Assembly (NCBI GenBank): GCA_014075275.1
Contig: CP046179.1
Span: 2,489,932-2,553,931 of the forward strand
Source of the DNA: Boseongicola sp.
GTDB lineage: Bacteria; Pseudomonadota; Alphaproteobacteria; Rhodobacterales; Rhodobacteraceae
Length of the DNA stretch: 64,000 nucleotides
Direction of reading: 5' to 3'
Position 1 is the first letter of the stretch; every line of letters starts with the position of its first letter. A program made the position numbers and the translations under genes. Positions 1 to 10,629 of this stretch are shown piece after piece. The notes beneath the pieces are model-generated. The model saw only the letters and a list, made by a program, of their open reading frames with translations, was not told the DNA's origin and made no database searches.

Positions 1-28
1 TTGGCGGTGTCTCTGGTTCTTCTGTCAT
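1..28 (-). CDS. Possible start of a leftward gene, cut by the window edge
   Basis: An ATG on the minus strand at 28 is preceded by a fair ribosome site (AAGG about 6 bases upstream) and opens a frame reading MTEEPETPP before the window ends. It would be divergent from the DUF2125 gene. Nine codons cannot identify it, and it may be chance. Confidence 0.3.
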
Positions 29-69
29 CTGCGCCTTAATACAGACCGAGGACGCGGGGAAAAGACCAA

Positions 70-1071
70 ATGATCCGATTGATTGTGTTGTTGCTGGTTG
101 TCAGCCTGGGCTGGATGTCCTGGTGGGCCTTCGGCTCATCCGCGCTGGAACGCTCGCTCACGTCCTGGATCGAAACCTCGCGAAGTCAGGGCATCGCAAC
201 GAATGCCGAAGCCATTGACGTGCGCGGCTTTCCCAGTCGGTTCGACACAACGATAACCAACGTCACCCTTCAGCCGCCCGGGCGCAATGTCACCTGGTCG
301 GGCACGTTCCTTCAACTGCTGGCGCTGGCCTACAAGCCCCATCAGGTCATCGCGGTCCTGCCCAACCAGCATCACGTCGAAACGCCGCTGCAAGCCATCG
401 ACATCACAAATGATCAGGCCCGTGGATCAATCTTCCTTCAGCCATCAACGTCATTGCCCCTCGAACGCTCAACGATCGTCATCGACAAACTGAACCTGAA
501 CTCATCTCTTGGCTGGTCGCTGTCGCTGGATCAGGCGCGCATCGCGACTGAACAGATCGAAGCCCGCACAAACGCCCACCGTATCGGCGCCGAGATTTTA
601 CAAATCACCCTACCAACCAGCGCCCGGGAAACGCTCGATCCTACCGAAACGCTGCCGCCACAGATAGCGCGCCTGCATCTGGATGCTACTGCCGATTTCA
701 CCGCCCCCTGGGACCGGCACGCCCTTGAGACCACCCGTCCTCAGATTTCCGCGCTGAATATCGCAGACCTCTCGGCGAACTGGGGCGATATCGGCCTTTC
801 TGCCAAAGGCCTGCTTTCCCTGACCCCGTCCGGAACACCGGAAGGCGAAATCACCCTTGAAGCCACCAACTGGAAGCGTCTCTTCAACATGGCCGTCGAG
901 GCCGGACTAATTTCCCGCCCAGACGCCCCAAATGTCGAAAATGCCTTGCAATTGATCGCGCTTCTAAGCGGCAACGCTGACGCGCTGGAAGTTCCGCTCA
1001 CATTTCGCGCAGGCGGCATTTTCCTTGGCCCTATCCCGCTTGGCCCCGCGCCACGCATTGTGATCCCCTAG
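70..1071 (+). CDS. DUF2125 domain-containing protein
   Basis: A 333-residue protein with one hydrophobic N-terminal segment (residues 4-22), best read as an uncleaved anchor or signal peptide, followed by a soluble periplasmic-type body rich in beta-strand-like stretches and a closing PLGPAPRIVIP. The overall pattern fits DUF2125, common in alphaproteobacteria and without an assigned activity. The start is supported by GGGGAAAAG upstream of ATG. It is transcribed alone, convergent with the extensin-like gene, with stacked hairpins between them. Function unknown; family assignment by resemblance only. Confidence 0.75.
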   Translation: MIRLIVLLLVVSLGWMSWWAFGSSALERSLTSWIETSRSQGIATNAEAIDVRGFPSRFDTTITNVTLQPPGRNVTWSGTFLQLLALAYKPHQVIAVLPNQHHVETPLQAIDITNDQARGSIFLQPSTSLPLERSTIVIDKLNLNSSLGWSLSLDQARIATEQIEARTNAHRIGAEILQITLPTSARETLDPTETLPPQIARLHLDATADFTAPWDRHALETTRPQISALNIADLSANWGDIGLSAKGLLSLTPSGTPEGEITLEATNWKRLFNMAVEAGLISRPDAPNVENALQLIALLSGNADALEVPLTFRAGGIFLGPIPLGPAPRIVIP

Positions 1072-1090
1072 GGCTTCTTCTGTCTGGCAA

Positions 1091-1170
1091 ATACTTCGGG
1101 GAGTCCCTGCAAAAAGCAGGGACGGGGCAGCGCCCCAAATAAAACAATCGTGCGAGGGGCAAAGCCCCTC
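1091..1170. terminator. Stacked hairpins between convergent genes (dispersed intergenic element)
   Basis: Three hairpins lie in a row: GTCCCTGC/GCAGGGAC (1103-1123), GGGGC/GCCCC (1124-1136) and GAGGGGC/GCCCCTC (1154-1170). They follow the phrase AAATACTTCGGGGAG, which recurs in related form near 4470, 12141, 32060, 36600 and 37715. The position between two converging genes suggests a bidirectional terminator. There is no strong T-run. Confidence 0.6.
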
Positions 1171-1179
1171 ACAATCCAT

Positions 1180-1749
1180 CTACCGGCAGTAAGCGCGTCG
1201 TCGGCTGGCCACATCGAAATGGAAGTGATCGCGATGAAAGCGATCCGCGTTCGGTCCCAGAACAGTCCCGAATGTCCCGCACGCCCCCCGATGGAGACGC
1301 CGCAGTAATGCCCTGTCGCGACCGGAATTCCAGCCGTTCAAAACGGTAACCCGGCTACCATCGCGCATCACCAGCGCCGAGATGTCGATCGCATTACCCT
1401 TGGCATGTTCCGACAACTTCCCGCCGCGCCTCGAATTAATGTTTCGACAGGCATAATGCGCCGCAACGCGTAACTCGCTCAATCCGCCGCCGCGCCGACC
1501 AACCGCCGGTATGGCAACGCGCCGCACCCAGGTGTCCAATGCCCGCACGGTCGCCGTCGATAGCATCGCCGGTTGCGACAACCGGACGCCTGAAACTTCG
1601 CGCACAACCCAGGCATCGCGCACCCCACAACCGCCAGGCCCGTTTACCGCGCTACGTTTGGTGGCCTCAATATTGGATGGAACACTCCCACCCCCGCCGC
1701 CGCAGGCGACTACAAAACAAAGCGCAAACAGCGCTGCATATCTGATCAT
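1180..1749 (-). CDS. Extensin-like C-terminal domain lipoprotein
   Basis: A 189-residue protein with a short hydrophobic signal ending in the lipobox-like VACG, then a Gly-rich linker and an extensin-like C-terminal domain. That domain belongs to the peptidase M15/D-Ala-D-Ala carboxypeptidase-like fold. Motifs seen are SEHAKGNAIDIS and HRDHFHFDV, which match the zinc-binding His/Asp arrangement of that fold. A role in peptidoglycan trimming at the outer membrane is inferred, not shown. Its ATG overlaps the tyrC stop by 4 bases (ATGA), so it is translationally coupled as the last gene of hisC-tyrC. Confidence 0.8.
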   Translation of the reverse strand: MIRYAALFALCFVVACGGGGGSVPSNIEATKRSAVNGPGGCGVRDAWVVREVSGVRLSQPAMLSTATVRALDTWVRRVAIPAVGRRGGGLSELRVAAHYACRNINSRRGGKLSEHAKGNAIDISALVMRDGSRVTVLNGWNSGRDRALLRRLHRGACGTFGTVLGPNADRFHRDHFHFDVASRRRAYCR

Positions 1750-2666
1750 GATTTCTTCCCGATCCGACCGAAGTCCGGTGCATCCGTATCCTGCCCGGCC
1801 TCGATAATGCCCCGCCGTATCGCCCGCGTATGAGTGAAATACTCATGCAGGTGATCCCCATCTCCTGTGCGAATTGCCCGCTGCAACGCAAACAATTCTT
1901 CCGTGAAGCGCCCCAGAACCTCCAGGGTCGCTTCCTTATTGTTCAAAAACACATCCCGCCACATCGTCGGGTCCGAGGCCGCAATCCGGGTAAAATCCCG
2001 AAAACCCGCAGCTGAATACTTTATCACTTCGCTATCAGTCACACGCCGCAGATCATCCGCCACACCGACCATCGTATAGGCAATCAAATGCGGGGTATGG
2101 CTGGTCACCGAACACACCAGATCGTGGTGATCCACCTCCATGATCTCGACCATGGCCCCCATACCGGTCCAAAGCCGTGTCAACCGATCCAGCGCCTCTG
2201 CATCAAACTCTTCGCCAGGCACTAGAATGTTGAATTTGTTCTCAAACAGTTCTGCAAATCCCGCGCGCGGGCCCGAGTGCTCGGTCCCGGCCATTGGGTG
2301 ACCTGGGATAAAGTGCACAGCACCCGGCATATGGGGCTGAACGGCCTCAATCACCGCCCTTTTTACCGACCCGACATCTGAAACCGTGGCTCCTGCTGCC
2401 AGATGTGGTCCGATCTCTTCCGCAACAGCGGCCATGGCGCCAACCGGAACCGCCAGAACCACCAAATCCGCGCCCTTCACCGCCTCGGCTGCTGTCTCCA
2501 CGACCCGATCACAGAACCCAAGCTCGGCAGCTATCTCGCGTGTCTCTGCAGATCGCGCCGTGCCCACAATCTCGCCCGCCAGCCCATCGCGGCGCATGGC
2601 ATGCGCCATCGACGAAGCGATCAACCCCAGCCCGATCAGGGCAACGCGGCCATAAATCTCACTCAT
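1746..2666 (-). CDS. tyrC: Prephenate/arogenate dehydrogenase
   Basis: A 306-residue TyrA/TyrC-type dehydrogenase converting prephenate or arogenate to the tyrosine precursor with NAD(P). An N-terminal Rossmann fold ([14 protein letters not shown]) is followed by the helical dimerisation domain with [11 protein letters not shown], the substrate-binding signature of the family. The start at 2666 is chosen because it overlaps the hisC stop by 4 bases and puts the Rossmann motif at the usual distance from the N-terminus; a longer frame extends upstream but lies inside hisC. There is no fused chorismate mutase domain. Confidence 0.92.
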   Translation of the reverse strand: MSEIYGRVALIGLGLIASSMAHAMRRDGLAGEIVGTARSAETREIAAELGFCDRVVETAAEAVKGADLVVLAVPVGAMAAVAEEIGPHLAAGATVSDVGSVKRAVIEAVQPHMPGAVHFIPGHPMAGTEHSGPRAGFAELFENKFNILVPGEEFDAEALDRLTRLWTGMGAMVEIMEVDHHDLVCSVTSHTPHLIAYTMVGVADDLRRVTDSEVIKYSAAGFRDFTRIAASDPTMWRDVFLNNKEATLEVLGRFTEELFALQRAIRTGDGDHLHEYFTHTRAIRRGIIEAGQDTDAPDFGRIGKKS

Positions 2667-3751
2667 TGTGCCATTCCTTTGAACCGCCGAACCGATGCCG
2701 CAACGCGGGCGCAATCCGCCTCTGTCCCGACCGTGATCCGCAAACAGTTTGGCAAGTTATACCCCGCCACCTTGCGCACCAATATTCCGTCTTCGCGCAG
2801 CGCCGCATCGCAGGCTTCAGCCTCTGCCTGATCAGCAAACCGCGCCAGAATGTAATTAGCGTGCGATGGATCAGAGGGCACGCCGACTTCAGTCAAAGCC
2901 TCTGCCAACCAGACGCGAAGCCGCGCATTTTCGCCCTGATACATCTCGGCAAATCCGCGATCCCGCATCGCCGCCTCTGCCGCCGCCAATTGCGGCCCGC
3001 CCAGATTGAACGGCCCCTTCACCCGGTTCAGCAAATCAATCACCCGGGCCGAGCCATAGCCCCACCCGATCCTTAGCCCACCAAGCCCATAGAGCTTGGA
3101 AAACGTCCGTGTCATCACCACATTCTGATGTGCGTCCACCAAAGCCACAGCGCCGTCATACCCTTCGGCAAACTCCACATAGGCCCCGTCCAGCACCAAC
3201 AGGACATCGCCCGGCAACCCATCGGCAAGGCGCGCCAGCTCTTCCACCGGCAACAAAGTCCCCGTCGGATTGCCCGGATTGGTCAGAAACACCATCCGCG
3301 TCGCCGGTGTCACCGCCGCCAAAATGGCATCCACGTCCACAACCCGGTTCTTCTCGGGCACCTGAACCGGCGTGCCACCGGTCGCCTTGATCAACACCGG
3401 ATACAGCGAAAACCCGTGTTCGGTATGAATAACCTCATGCTCCGGCCCCACAAAGGTCTGACACAGAAACGTCAGTATCTCGTCAGAGCCTGCGCCGCAG
3501 ATAATCCGCTCCACATCCAGACCGTGCACCTCAGCAATCGCACGACGCAAGGACACGTGATCACTCGACGGATAGCGATGCATCGACGCCACCGCGGCCA
3601 CCAAAGCTGCCTTCGCCGCCTCCGAACACCCAAACGGGTTCTCGTTCGAGCTAAGTTTCAACACCTCGTCATGCCCCGCCAGACGGCTCTCGCCGCCCTT
3701 GTAAAGCACGATATCTTCAATGCCCGGCTTAGGATCAATCACGTGTTTCAT
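2663..3751 (-). CDS. hisC: Histidinol-phosphate aminotransferase
   Basis: A 362-residue class I/II PLP aminotransferase. Visible motifs are SSNENPFG near the N-terminus, NPGNPTGT for PLP binding, DGAYVEF, and [15 protein letters not shown] containing the Schiff-base lysine. HisC makes histidinol phosphate; in alphaproteobacteria HisC-like enzymes linked to tyrC often also serve aromatic transamination, which the operon suggests here. The start at 3751 has GAAAGAAGG upstream; the frame extends another 57 codons but without family-like sequence. First gene of hisC-tyrC-extensin-like, divergent from the methyltransferase. Confidence 0.92.
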   Translation of the reverse strand: MKHVIDPKPGIEDIVLYKGGESRLAGHDEVLKLSSNENPFGCSEAAKAALVAAVASMHRYPSSDHVSLRRAIAEVHGLDVERIICGAGSDEILTFLCQTFVGPEHEVIHTEHGFSLYPVLIKATGGTPVQVPEKNRVVDVDAILAAVTPATRMVFLTNPGNPTGTLLPVEELARLADGLPGDVLLVLDGAYVEFAEGYDGAVALVDAHQNVVMTRTFSKLYGLGGLRIGWGYGSARVIDLLNRVKGPFNLGGPQLAAAEAAMRDRGFAEMYQGENARLRVWLAEALTEVGVPSDPSHANYILARFADQAEAEACDAALREDGILVRKVAGYNLPNCLRITVGTEADCARVAASVRRFKGMAQ

Positions 3752-3857
3752 CGGCCTTCTTTCGCGTCCGCTCATGTCTAGCGATGCACCCGCAGCAACA
3801 CCAGCACCGATCACGCAGCCTATGGAAGCGCGCCGAAAATCATGGCAGTCTGACCAC

Positions 3858-4457
3858 ATGAGCGACACCGCCGAGAACCTGACAAACCGATACGATACCG
3901 CCGCAAATCGCTGGCGCGACAAGATGCGCGCGCTTGGCTATTACGACGGCTACCTCGGCTTTCTGTCGGCCCCTGGCCAACGCCCGATCCCTGGTGCGCG
4001 CGTTATCGACGTCGGCGCAGGCACAGCCGCCTTTGCCGAAGCCTGGGTCGCCATCCACGGCACCCCCGGCGCGCTCTATCTCCTGGAACCCAGCCAGCCC
4101 ATGCTGGCGCGCGGCGTCAAACCCAACCTCATCCCGGCCCGCCTGGATCAGGCCCACGGCCTTGCCCCCGCAAACGAAGTCCTCGCCGCCCATATCATCG
4201 AACATTGCCCCGACCCCGGCCTTGCCCTTCAGCAGATGCGCAACCTTCTGGTCCCCGGAGGCCGCCTGCGCCTCGTCGTCTCAAAGCCGCATTGGTGCAA
4301 CGCCATTATCTGGCTGCAATGGCGCCATCGCACCTTCGGCAAGGATGAAATTCACGAACTGGTGCAAAACGCTGGCTTCGAAATCGAAGCCGACTACACC
4401 TTCCCCTCCGGCCCACCATCCCGCACCAGCCGAGGCATCACCGCCCGCCGCATCTGA
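3858..4457 (+). CDS. Class I SAM-dependent methyltransferase
   Basis: A 199-residue methyltransferase. Motif I ([15 protein letters not shown]) binds SAM, the acidic end of strand 2 is LYLLEPS, and motif IV/post-IV reads [12 protein letters not shown] and [11 protein letters not shown], as in the Methyltransf_11 group. The substrate cannot be told from sequence. It is divergent from hisC with about 106 bases between starts, and its 3' end converges on yejF. The start ATG at 3858 lies just before conserved sequence; the longer frame overlaps hisC and is unlikely. Confidence 0.8.
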   Translation: MSDTAENLTNRYDTAANRWRDKMRALGYYDGYLGFLSAPGQRPIPGARVIDVGAGTAAFAEAWVAIHGTPGALYLLEPSQPMLARGVKPNLIPARLDQAHGLAPANEVLAAHIIEHCPDPGLALQQMRNLLVPGGRLRLVVSKPHWCNAIIWLQWRHRTFGKDEIHELVQNAGFEIEADYTFPSGPPSRTSRGITARRI

Positions 4458-4465
4458 ACTTCTTC

Positions 4466-4510
4466 TGATTAGATAAACTCCGGGGAGCACGAGGGGCAGC
4501 GCCCCTTGTC
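4466..4510. terminator. Intergenic hairpin element between convergent genes
   Basis: The hairpin AGGGGC-AGC-GCCCCT (4492-4506) follows CTTCTTCTGATTAGATAAAC and CCGGGGAGC, the same arrangement as the element at 1091. It lies between the methyltransferase end and the yejF end. No gene is seen in the rest of 4458-4639. Confidence 0.55.
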
Positions 4511-4639
4511 TATGGCCTTTAGGCAATCAAAAAGATCAAATATCAGAAATCGCGTTCGAACCGCAGGTGAGAGACAGCGATTTCAGATGCTGGTTTTGAC
4601 GATGGCCTCCCTCGACGACGCAAGTCGGCGAAACCGAAT

Positions 4640-6241
4640 TCAGGAAACCGCCTTCACCTCAAACGCTGCCGCCATCAGTGCGCGCGTATAATCCGTCTGC
4701 GGCGCATCAAAAATCTGGCTCGCATCCCCGGCTTCCACGACATCGCCCTGTTTCATCACCATCACCTTGTGTGACAATGCCCGCACCACCTTCAGATCGT
4801 GGGAAATAAACAGATAGGCCAACCCGTATTTCTTCTGTAAATCGCGCAGCAATTCGACGATCTGCACCTGCACCGTCATGTCCAAGGCGCTCGTCGGCTC
4901 GTCCAACACCACCAGCTTCGGACGCAGGATCATCGCCCGCGCAATTGCAATCCGCTGCCGCTGACCACCGGAAAACTCGTGGGGATAACGGTGCATCATC
5001 ACCGGGTCCAACCCGACTTCACCCATGATCTCGGCGACCATTTCACGTCGATCGCGGCCTTCGTCGACAGGATGAACCGTCAACCCTTCCGAGATTATCT
5101 CCTCCGCCGTCATCCGCGGGCTCAAGGATCCAAAAGGATCCTGAAATACGATCTGCATATCGGCCCGCAACGGTCGCACTGCCTTCGAAGAAAGCCCCTG
5201 AATATTGCGCCCCAAGAACGTGACCGGCCCTTCCGACGAAATCAGCCGCATGATCGCCAGCGCCAGCGTGGTCTTGCCCGAACCCGACTCGCCCACGATG
5301 CCAACGGTTTCGCCCGCACGCACGGAAAATGTTGCAGCATTCACCGCCTTGATATGCCCCACCGTGCGCTTCAACAAACCTGCCTGAATGGGAAACCAAA
5401 TGCGCAAAGCATCCGTTTCCGCAATCACTTCAGCATCCCCCGCCACCGGATCCGGCACGCCTGTCGATTCCGCTGACAGCAATGTCTGAGTATAGGCGTG
5501 CTGCGGGTTGCCAAAGATCTCGCGGGTCTCGCCGCGCTCTACAATCTCACCATCCTTCATCACACAAACCCGGTCGGCGAACTTGCGCACGATCCCCAGA
5601 TCATGGGTGATGAACAACATCGACATGCCCAGCTTCTGCTGCAGCTCGGCCAACAGCTCCAAAATCTGCGCCTGAATGGTCACGTCCAGCGCCGTCGTCG
5701 GCTCATCCGCAATCAGCAATTCCGGCCCATTGGCAAGCGCCATGGCGATCATTACCCGCTGCCGCTGCCCGCCCGACAATTGATGCGGATAGGCCGACAA
5801 CCGACTGGCCGGATCGGGTATACCGACCTGCTCCAGCAATTCAATAATTCGTGCCTGCGCCTCTTCTCCGCGCAAACCCTGATGCAAAGCCACCGCCTCG
5901 GCCAATTGCTTTTCAATCGTATGCAGTGGGTTCAGCGAGGTCATCGGCTCCTGAAAAATAAAGCTGATGTCATTGCCCCGGACCCGACGAAGTTCGGCCT
6001 CATCAGCCCCCACCATTTCGGCCCCGTCATAGGTGACCGAACCGGAAATCTCTGCGCTGTCCGGCAACAAGGAAACCGTCGACAAGGCTGTCACAGATTT
6101 CCCGGACCCCGACTCCCCCACCAGCGCCAATGTCTCACCCTTCGCCAACTCAAAACTCACGTCCCGAACCGCATGGGTCACCGCCCCGTCCTGACGAAAT
6201 CGCACGTTCAGATCGCGCACCTGAAGAAGAACGTCATTCAT
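4640..6241 (-). CDS. yejF: Oligopeptide ABC transporter, double ATPase subunit
   Basis: A 533-residue protein with two complete ABC ATPase domains. The first (about residues 5-255) has [16 protein letters not shown] and LLIADEP; the second (about 285-525) has [16 protein letters not shown] and LVVLDEP. This head-to-tail fusion is the hallmark of YejF, the energising subunit of YejABEF, which imports oligopeptides and, in enterobacteria, microcin C. It sits on the cytoplasmic face. Its ATG overlaps the yejE stop by 4 bases. It is last in the yejA-B-E-F operon. Confidence 0.93.
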   Translation of the reverse strand: MNDVLLQVRDLNVRFRQDGAVTHAVRDVSFELAKGETLALVGESGSGKSVTALSTVSLLPDSAEISGSVTYDGAEMVGADEAELRRVRGNDISFIFQEPMTSLNPLHTIEKQLAEAVALHQGLRGEEAQARIIELLEQVGIPDPASRLSAYPHQLSGGQRQRVMIAMALANGPELLIADEPTTALDVTIQAQILELLAELQQKLGMSMLFITHDLGIVRKFADRVCVMKDGEIVERGETREIFGNPQHAYTQTLLSAESTGVPDPVAGDAEVIAETDALRIWFPIQAGLLKRTVGHIKAVNAATFSVRAGETVGIVGESGSGKTTLALAIMRLISSEGPVTFLGRNIQGLSSKAVRPLRADMQIVFQDPFGSLSPRMTAEEIISEGLTVHPVDEGRDRREMVAEIMGEVGLDPVMMHRYPHEFSGGQRQRIAIARAMILRPKLVVLDEPTSALDMTVQVQIVELLRDLQKKYGLAYLFISHDLKVVRALSHKVMVMKQGDVVEAGDASQIFDAPQTDYTRALMAAAFEVKAVS

Positions 6242-7416
6242 TCGAACGTCTTCCTGGGATCAAAGGCATCCCTGACGCCCTCAAAGACAAAGACCAGCAG
6301 CGACAGCATGATCGCAAAGGTAAAAAACGCGGTGAATGCCAGCCAGGGCGCCTGCAAATTCTGCTTGGCCTGCAATGTCAGCTCACCCAAAGACGGCGCC
6401 GAAGACGGCAACCCGTAGCCCAGAAAATCCAACGCCGCCAACCCGCCGATTGCACCTGTGATAATGAACGGTAGCAGGGTCAGCGTTGCGACCATGGCGT
6501 TCGGCAGCATGTGCCGGAACATGATCGTGGAATTGGAAACCCCCAATGCCCGCGCGGCCCGAACATACTCAAAGTTTCGCGCCCGCAGGAATTCGGCCCG
6601 CACCACACCCGTCAACGCTGGCCAACCGAACAAAACGGTCAAAAACACCAACATCCAGAAACTTCGCCCGAAGATCGCGAACATGATGATGATCACATAA
6701 AGCGACGGCGTCGAACTCCAGATCTCCAGCAACCGCTGGAAAATCAGGTCCAGCCAGCCGCCGAAATACCCCTGAACTGCGCCCGCGATTATTCCCAGAA
6801 CGCTGCCGGCAACAGTCACGATAAGAGTAAACAGGATCGACAACCGAAACCCGTAAATCACCCTCGCCACCACATCGCGCTTGGTGTCATCGGTTCCCAG
6901 CCAGTTCAGGCTGTCCGGCGGCCCCGGCGCCGCCCCCGGCTTATCCACGATGGTTTTGTAGTGATAGCGGATCGGCGGCCACAGCAGCCATCCGCGATCA
7001 ATCTCTTGCCCGTTTACAACCCCGGTTTCGGCTTGCGCCAACATACCTTCTGGATCGTCGTAACACTCCTGATCACCGCCCGTGATGATCAGACACTGCA
7101 CGTCCTCATAGGCATATTCGGTTTTCCCGGCGAAATCGCCACCGAACGCGGTTTCAGGGTAAAAGTTGAAGATCGGCATGTAATATTCGCCGTTGTGCTT
7201 CACCAGGATCGGCTTGTCGTTGGCCAGAAACTCGGCGAACAGGCTCAACCCGAACAGAAAGCAGAAGATGATCAAGGACCAATAGGCCCGACGGTTCCGC
7301 GTGAAATTCCGCCACCGTCGCTGATTTAACGGCGACAAACGCGGCTTCTTACGATCTTCCGTCGGCTCCACTGTGCCCGGCGCTGCAGGCTCAAGTGCGG
7401 GATCAGGCATGGCCAT
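6238..7416 (-). CDS. yejE: Oligopeptide ABC transporter permease
   Basis: A permease of about 392 residues. After a Pro-rich cytoplasmic N-terminus there is one transmembrane helix, then a long periplasmic insert (about residues 65-170, including LGTDDTKRDVVARVIYG), then five further helices with the EAA loop (RAARALGVSNSTIMFRHMLP). The long insert is typical of YejE/OppC-like permeases. The start at 7416 is preferred over the overlapping GTG at 7422 because GGGAGG lies 7 bases upstream of the ATG. Partner of YejB in the membrane pore. Confidence 0.92.
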   Translation of the reverse strand: MAMPDPALEPAAPGTVEPTEDRKKPRLSPLNQRRWRNFTRNRRAYWSLIIFCFLFGLSLFAEFLANDKPILVKHNGEYYMPIFNFYPETAFGGDFAGKTEYAYEDVQCLIITGGDQECYDDPEGMLAQAETGVVNGQEIDRGWLLWPPIRYHYKTIVDKPGAAPGPPDSLNWLGTDDTKRDVVARVIYGFRLSILFTLIVTVAGSVLGIIAGAVQGYFGGWLDLIFQRLLEIWSSTPSLYVIIIMFAIFGRSFWMLVFLTVLFGWPALTGVVRAEFLRARNFEYVRAARALGVSNSTIMFRHMLPNAMVATLTLLPFIITGAIGGLAALDFLGYGLPSSAPSLGELTLQAKQNLQAPWLAFTAFFTFAIMLSLLVFVFEGVRDAFDPRKTFE

Positions 7417-7418
7417 CG

Positions 7419-8498
7419 TCACACCTCCCGCTTTTCAAAGTCGATACGCGGATCGACGAATACATACATCAGGTCCGACAGGATCCCGACAACCAGCCCC
7501 AAAAGCCCGAATGCAAACAGCGTCCCAAAAATCACCGGATAATCCCGCGCCACCGCCGCCTCAAACCCAAGCCGCCCCAGCCCGTCCAACGAGAACAACG
7601 TCTCGATAATCAGAGACCCGCCGAAGAACACCCCGATGAACACGGCCGGAAATCCGGCGATCACAATCAGCATCGCGTTACGGAACACGTGACCATACAA
7701 AACCCGTTGCTCTGACAACCCCTTGGCCTTCGCCGTCACCACATATTGCTTTTTGATCTCATCCAGAAAACTATTCTTCGTCAGCAATGTCAGCGTCGCA
7801 AATCCTGAGATCGAGGACGCCAAAACCGGCAGTGTGATGTGCCAGAAGTAATCGCCCACCTTGCCCAAGGCAGACAGGTCTTCAAAATTGTCCGAGGTCA
7901 GCCCACGTAACGGGAACCACTGGAAATACGACCCGCCCGCAAAGACCACCAACAACATGATCGCGAACAAAAAGCCCGGTATCGCATAGGCCACAATGAT
8001 CAGCCCGCTGGTCCAGGTATCAAAACTGCTGCCGTCCTTAACCGCCTTGCGAATGCCCAGCGGGATCGAGACGATATAGGCAATCACCGTTGACCAAAGC
8101 CCCAGCGTGATCGACACCGGCAATTTCTCTGCCACCAAATCGATCACTGAAATCGAGCGGAAATAACTCTCGCCAAAATCAAACCTGAGGTAATTCCATA
8201 TCATTTGCGCGAAACGAATATGCGCTGGCTTATCAAAGCCAAACTCGCGCTCCAATTCTTCGATGAACTCTTGGGGCAGACCACGCCCGCCAATATAGCC
8301 GTTGTCATCCGCCGCCTCGAACGTCTCACCGCCCCCGCCCGAAATCGACTCGAACACATCGCCCGTGCCTTCCATATTGGCGATGATCTGCTCGATCGGA
8401 CCACCGGGCACAAACTGCGTCAGCGTAAAGTTGATGATCATGATCCCGAACAGGGTCGGAATGATCAGCAACAACCGCCGAAGGATATATGCGCCCAT
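7419..8498 (-). CDS. yejB: Oligopeptide ABC transporter permease
   Basis: A 359-residue permease with a first transmembrane helix at residues 8-30, a periplasmic loop containing a Gly/Glu-rich stretch ([11 protein letters not shown]) and [11 protein letters not shown], then five helices including the EAA motif ([20 protein letters not shown]). Length and layout match YejB/DppB-like permeases. It lies 15 bases downstream of yejA and is immediately followed by yejE, so the four subunits should be made together. Confidence 0.92.
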   Translation of the reverse strand: MGAYILRRLLLIIPTLFGIMIINFTLTQFVPGGPIEQIIANMEGTGDVFESISGGGGETFEAADDNGYIGGRGLPQEFIEELEREFGFDKPAHIRFAQMIWNYLRFDFGESYFRSISVIDLVAEKLPVSITLGLWSTVIAYIVSIPLGIRKAVKDGSSFDTWTSGLIIVAYAIPGFLFAIMLLVVFAGGSYFQWFPLRGLTSDNFEDLSALGKVGDYFWHITLPVLASSISGFATLTLLTKNSFLDEIKKQYVVTAKAKGLSEQRVLYGHVFRNAMLIVIAGFPAVFIGVFFGGSLIIETLFSLDGLGRLGFEAAVARDYPVIFGTLFAFGLLGLVVGILSDLMYVFVDPRIDFEKREV

Positions 8499-8513
8499 GG
8501 CCCCGGCTCTCGC

Positions 8514-10436
8514 TTACAGACTGCCAGCCGCTCGTAACGCGGCCTCTGCCTCGGGGTCGTGCCACCACCAGCTAAACTGACCCAACCCAAGTGGAGGGAT
8601 GGTCTCGGGGTGGCGATACATATCGTAATACGCAATCGTATGAACATCTTTGAACCACTGCTGAACCCAGAACAACTCGGCGCGTAGAACCCTGTCCAAT
8701 GCGTGTGTCGCCGATGTCAGCTCGTCCAAAGTCTTTGCATCAATGACGGGTTGCAACAGCCGATCTACAGCCTCGTTTTGCAGTCCCATCAAGTTGCGAG
8801 AACTGTCTTCAGCCGTTTCTGACCCATACCACTGGCGCAGACCAAACCCCGGCTGCAACCCCATACCAAACGTATGGTTGACCATATCGTAATCCGCCGT
8901 CCTGCGTCGGTCGATATATTGAGAAATGTCCACCCGTTCCAATTTGGCCTGGACCCCAAGCCGCGTCAGATTTTCGATATAGGGATTATGAATGCGATCA
9001 AAAGCTGGGCTGAACGACAAGATAACCAAGTCCAGAACTTCACCATCCTTGCGGCGGATACCATCATCGCCAATGATCCAACCGGCATCGTCCAACAGCG
9101 CCGAAGCCCTGCGAAGATTACGCCTGTCAAAGCTGCGGGGGCCGCTGGTTGGTGCCATCAGAGCTTGATCCGTCAGGATGGACGCGTCCAGCAAACTCCC
9201 ATCCACCAGCGGCTGCAATATCTCGATCTCCGCTGCAGAAGGCGGCCCGGACGCTTCCAATGGCGAGTTCTCCCAGAACGAATTCACACGCTCATACAAC
9301 CCAAAGAACAGCGACTCGTTGGACCACTCAAAATTGAACATCATCCCAATCGCTTCGCGTACCCGCCGATCCTGCCATTTTTCGCGGCGTAAATTGAACA
9401 CATAGGATTGCGCGTTGCCGATGCTACCATCCTTGATTTCGGTCTTGATCACCGAGCCATCGGTCACTCCGGGGAAATCATAACCCGTTGCCCAATCCTT
9501 CGATGAATTCTCATTTCGGAAGGTATACTCCCCAGCTTTGAATGCCTCTAAGGCCGCCGAGCTATCGGCGAAATATTCATACCTGATACGGTCAAAGTTA
9601 TTCTGACCAACGTTGAATGGGTGATCTGCGCCCCAAAAATTCGGATTGCGTCCATAAATGATCTGTCGACCGACATCGAAACTTTCGACAACATAAGCAC
9701 CCGTGCCTAAAAATGGCTCCAGCGTGCTGTCATCAATACGCGCACCGGTCTCTGTGAACCACGCCTCTGAGAACACGGTCGATCCACCGCCAGCAAACGA
9801 AATCACTTCCCGACGTGGCGCTTCATCAGCAAAGATGAATTTGATCCGGTGCGTGCCCAATAATTCAACCGAATCCACAAAGCCCCGCACCACGTTCACA
9901 TATTCCGGCAATCCCTGCTCCATGAACAGATCATGGGTAAACTTGACATCGCCAGCATCCATTGGAGTGCCGTCAGAAAACGTCACATCATCGCGCAGAT
10001 TGAATATAACCCAGTCGCGACTTTCGGGGTATTCCATCGTCGTACAGAGGTAGCAGTATGTTCCATATGGATCGTCTGCGGTACCGACCAGAATGCTTTC
10101 ATACATCAGGCCCATGCCGGTGCCTGCCACACCCTTGCGCGTGTAGTTGTTGAAACTGTCAAAGTTCCCCTGCGCCCAGGTGCTGATTTCCCCACCCTTG
10201 GGCGCATCGGGGTTCACATAATCCAGATGTGTAAAATCCGGCCCGTATTTCACCTCACCAAAATTCGAATAGGCATGGGTCACTGTCACCGCCTCGTGAC
10301 TATCCGCCCGCGCCAGTGATCCAGCGGCCAGCGTCGCCGCAACCCCCAACCCCAATCCAAGAGCCCACATCAGCGGCAAAGCCGGTATTCGGCTCTCAAT
10401 TCTCTGGGCTAATGCCTTTTCACGGCGTGGCGTCAT
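8514..10436 (-). CDS. yejA: Periplasmic oligopeptide-binding protein
   Basis: A 640-residue family 5 solute-binding protein. A positively charged N-terminus and hydrophobic core end at an Ala-x-Ala site (SLARA, residues about 40-44), giving a Sec signal peptide. Family features include FNLRDDVTFSDGTP, GTGAYVVESFDVGRQI and a C-terminal lobe with repeated Trp. The length (about 600) is typical of YejA. It delivers peptides to YejB/YejE. First gene of the operon; about 190 bases upstream are free of genes and carry the terminator of the cytochrome gene. Confidence 0.92.
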   Translation of the reverse strand: MTPRREKALAQRIESRIPALPLMWALGLGLGVAATLAAGSLARADSHEAVTVTHAYSNFGEVKYGPDFTHLDYVNPDAPKGGEISTWAQGNFDSFNNYTRKGVAGTGMGLMYESILVGTADDPYGTYCYLCTTMEYPESRDWVIFNLRDDVTFSDGTPMDAGDVKFTHDLFMEQGLPEYVNVVRGFVDSVELLGTHRIKFIFADEAPRREVISFAGGGSTVFSEAWFTETGARIDDSTLEPFLGTGAYVVESFDVGRQIIYGRNPNFWGADHPFNVGQNNFDRIRYEYFADSSAALEAFKAGEYTFRNENSSKDWATGYDFPGVTDGSVIKTEIKDGSIGNAQSYVFNLRREKWQDRRVREAIGMMFNFEWSNESLFFGLYERVNSFWENSPLEASGPPSAAEIEILQPLVDGSLLDASILTDQALMAPTSGPRSFDRRNLRRASALLDDAGWIIGDDGIRRKDGEVLDLVILSFSPAFDRIHNPYIENLTRLGVQAKLERVDISQYIDRRRTADYDMVNHTFGMGLQPGFGLRQWYGSETAEDSSRNLMGLQNEAVDRLLQPVIDAKTLDELTSATHALDRVLRAELFWVQQWFKDVHTIAYYDMYRHPETIPPLGLGQFSWWWHDPEAEAALRAAGSL

Positions 10437-10560
10437 CTGGCGTCTCCTCCATTCATCGTCTTCTTACCGATAGCTTAAACCAACTAATTGTAGCTAAAAA
10501 TCTAATTGTCTAACGTTCAATGCAATGCCTCTGAACAATTAGTGAATGAAGCGTGCGCAG

Positions 10561-10590
10561 AAAAAAGGCCGGGCGCAACGCCCAGCCTTC
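10561..10590 (-). terminator. Intrinsic terminator of the cytochrome c gene
   Basis: On the minus strand a GC-rich hairpin (AAGGC-x-GGGCG with loop TTG and its complement, 10565-10589) runs into six Ts. It lies 40 bases after the cytochrome stop codon. Confidence 0.85.
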
Positions 10591-10629
10591 GATTCAGGTC
10601 GCAACAACCCGTGATGTGTTGTTCAGGAC

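Noticed and set aside
5498..6418. Long plus-strand open frame opposite yejF
   Set aside because: Lies wholly antisense to strongly conserved ABC ATPase motifs and has Pro/Arg/His-rich composition typical of a shadow frame.
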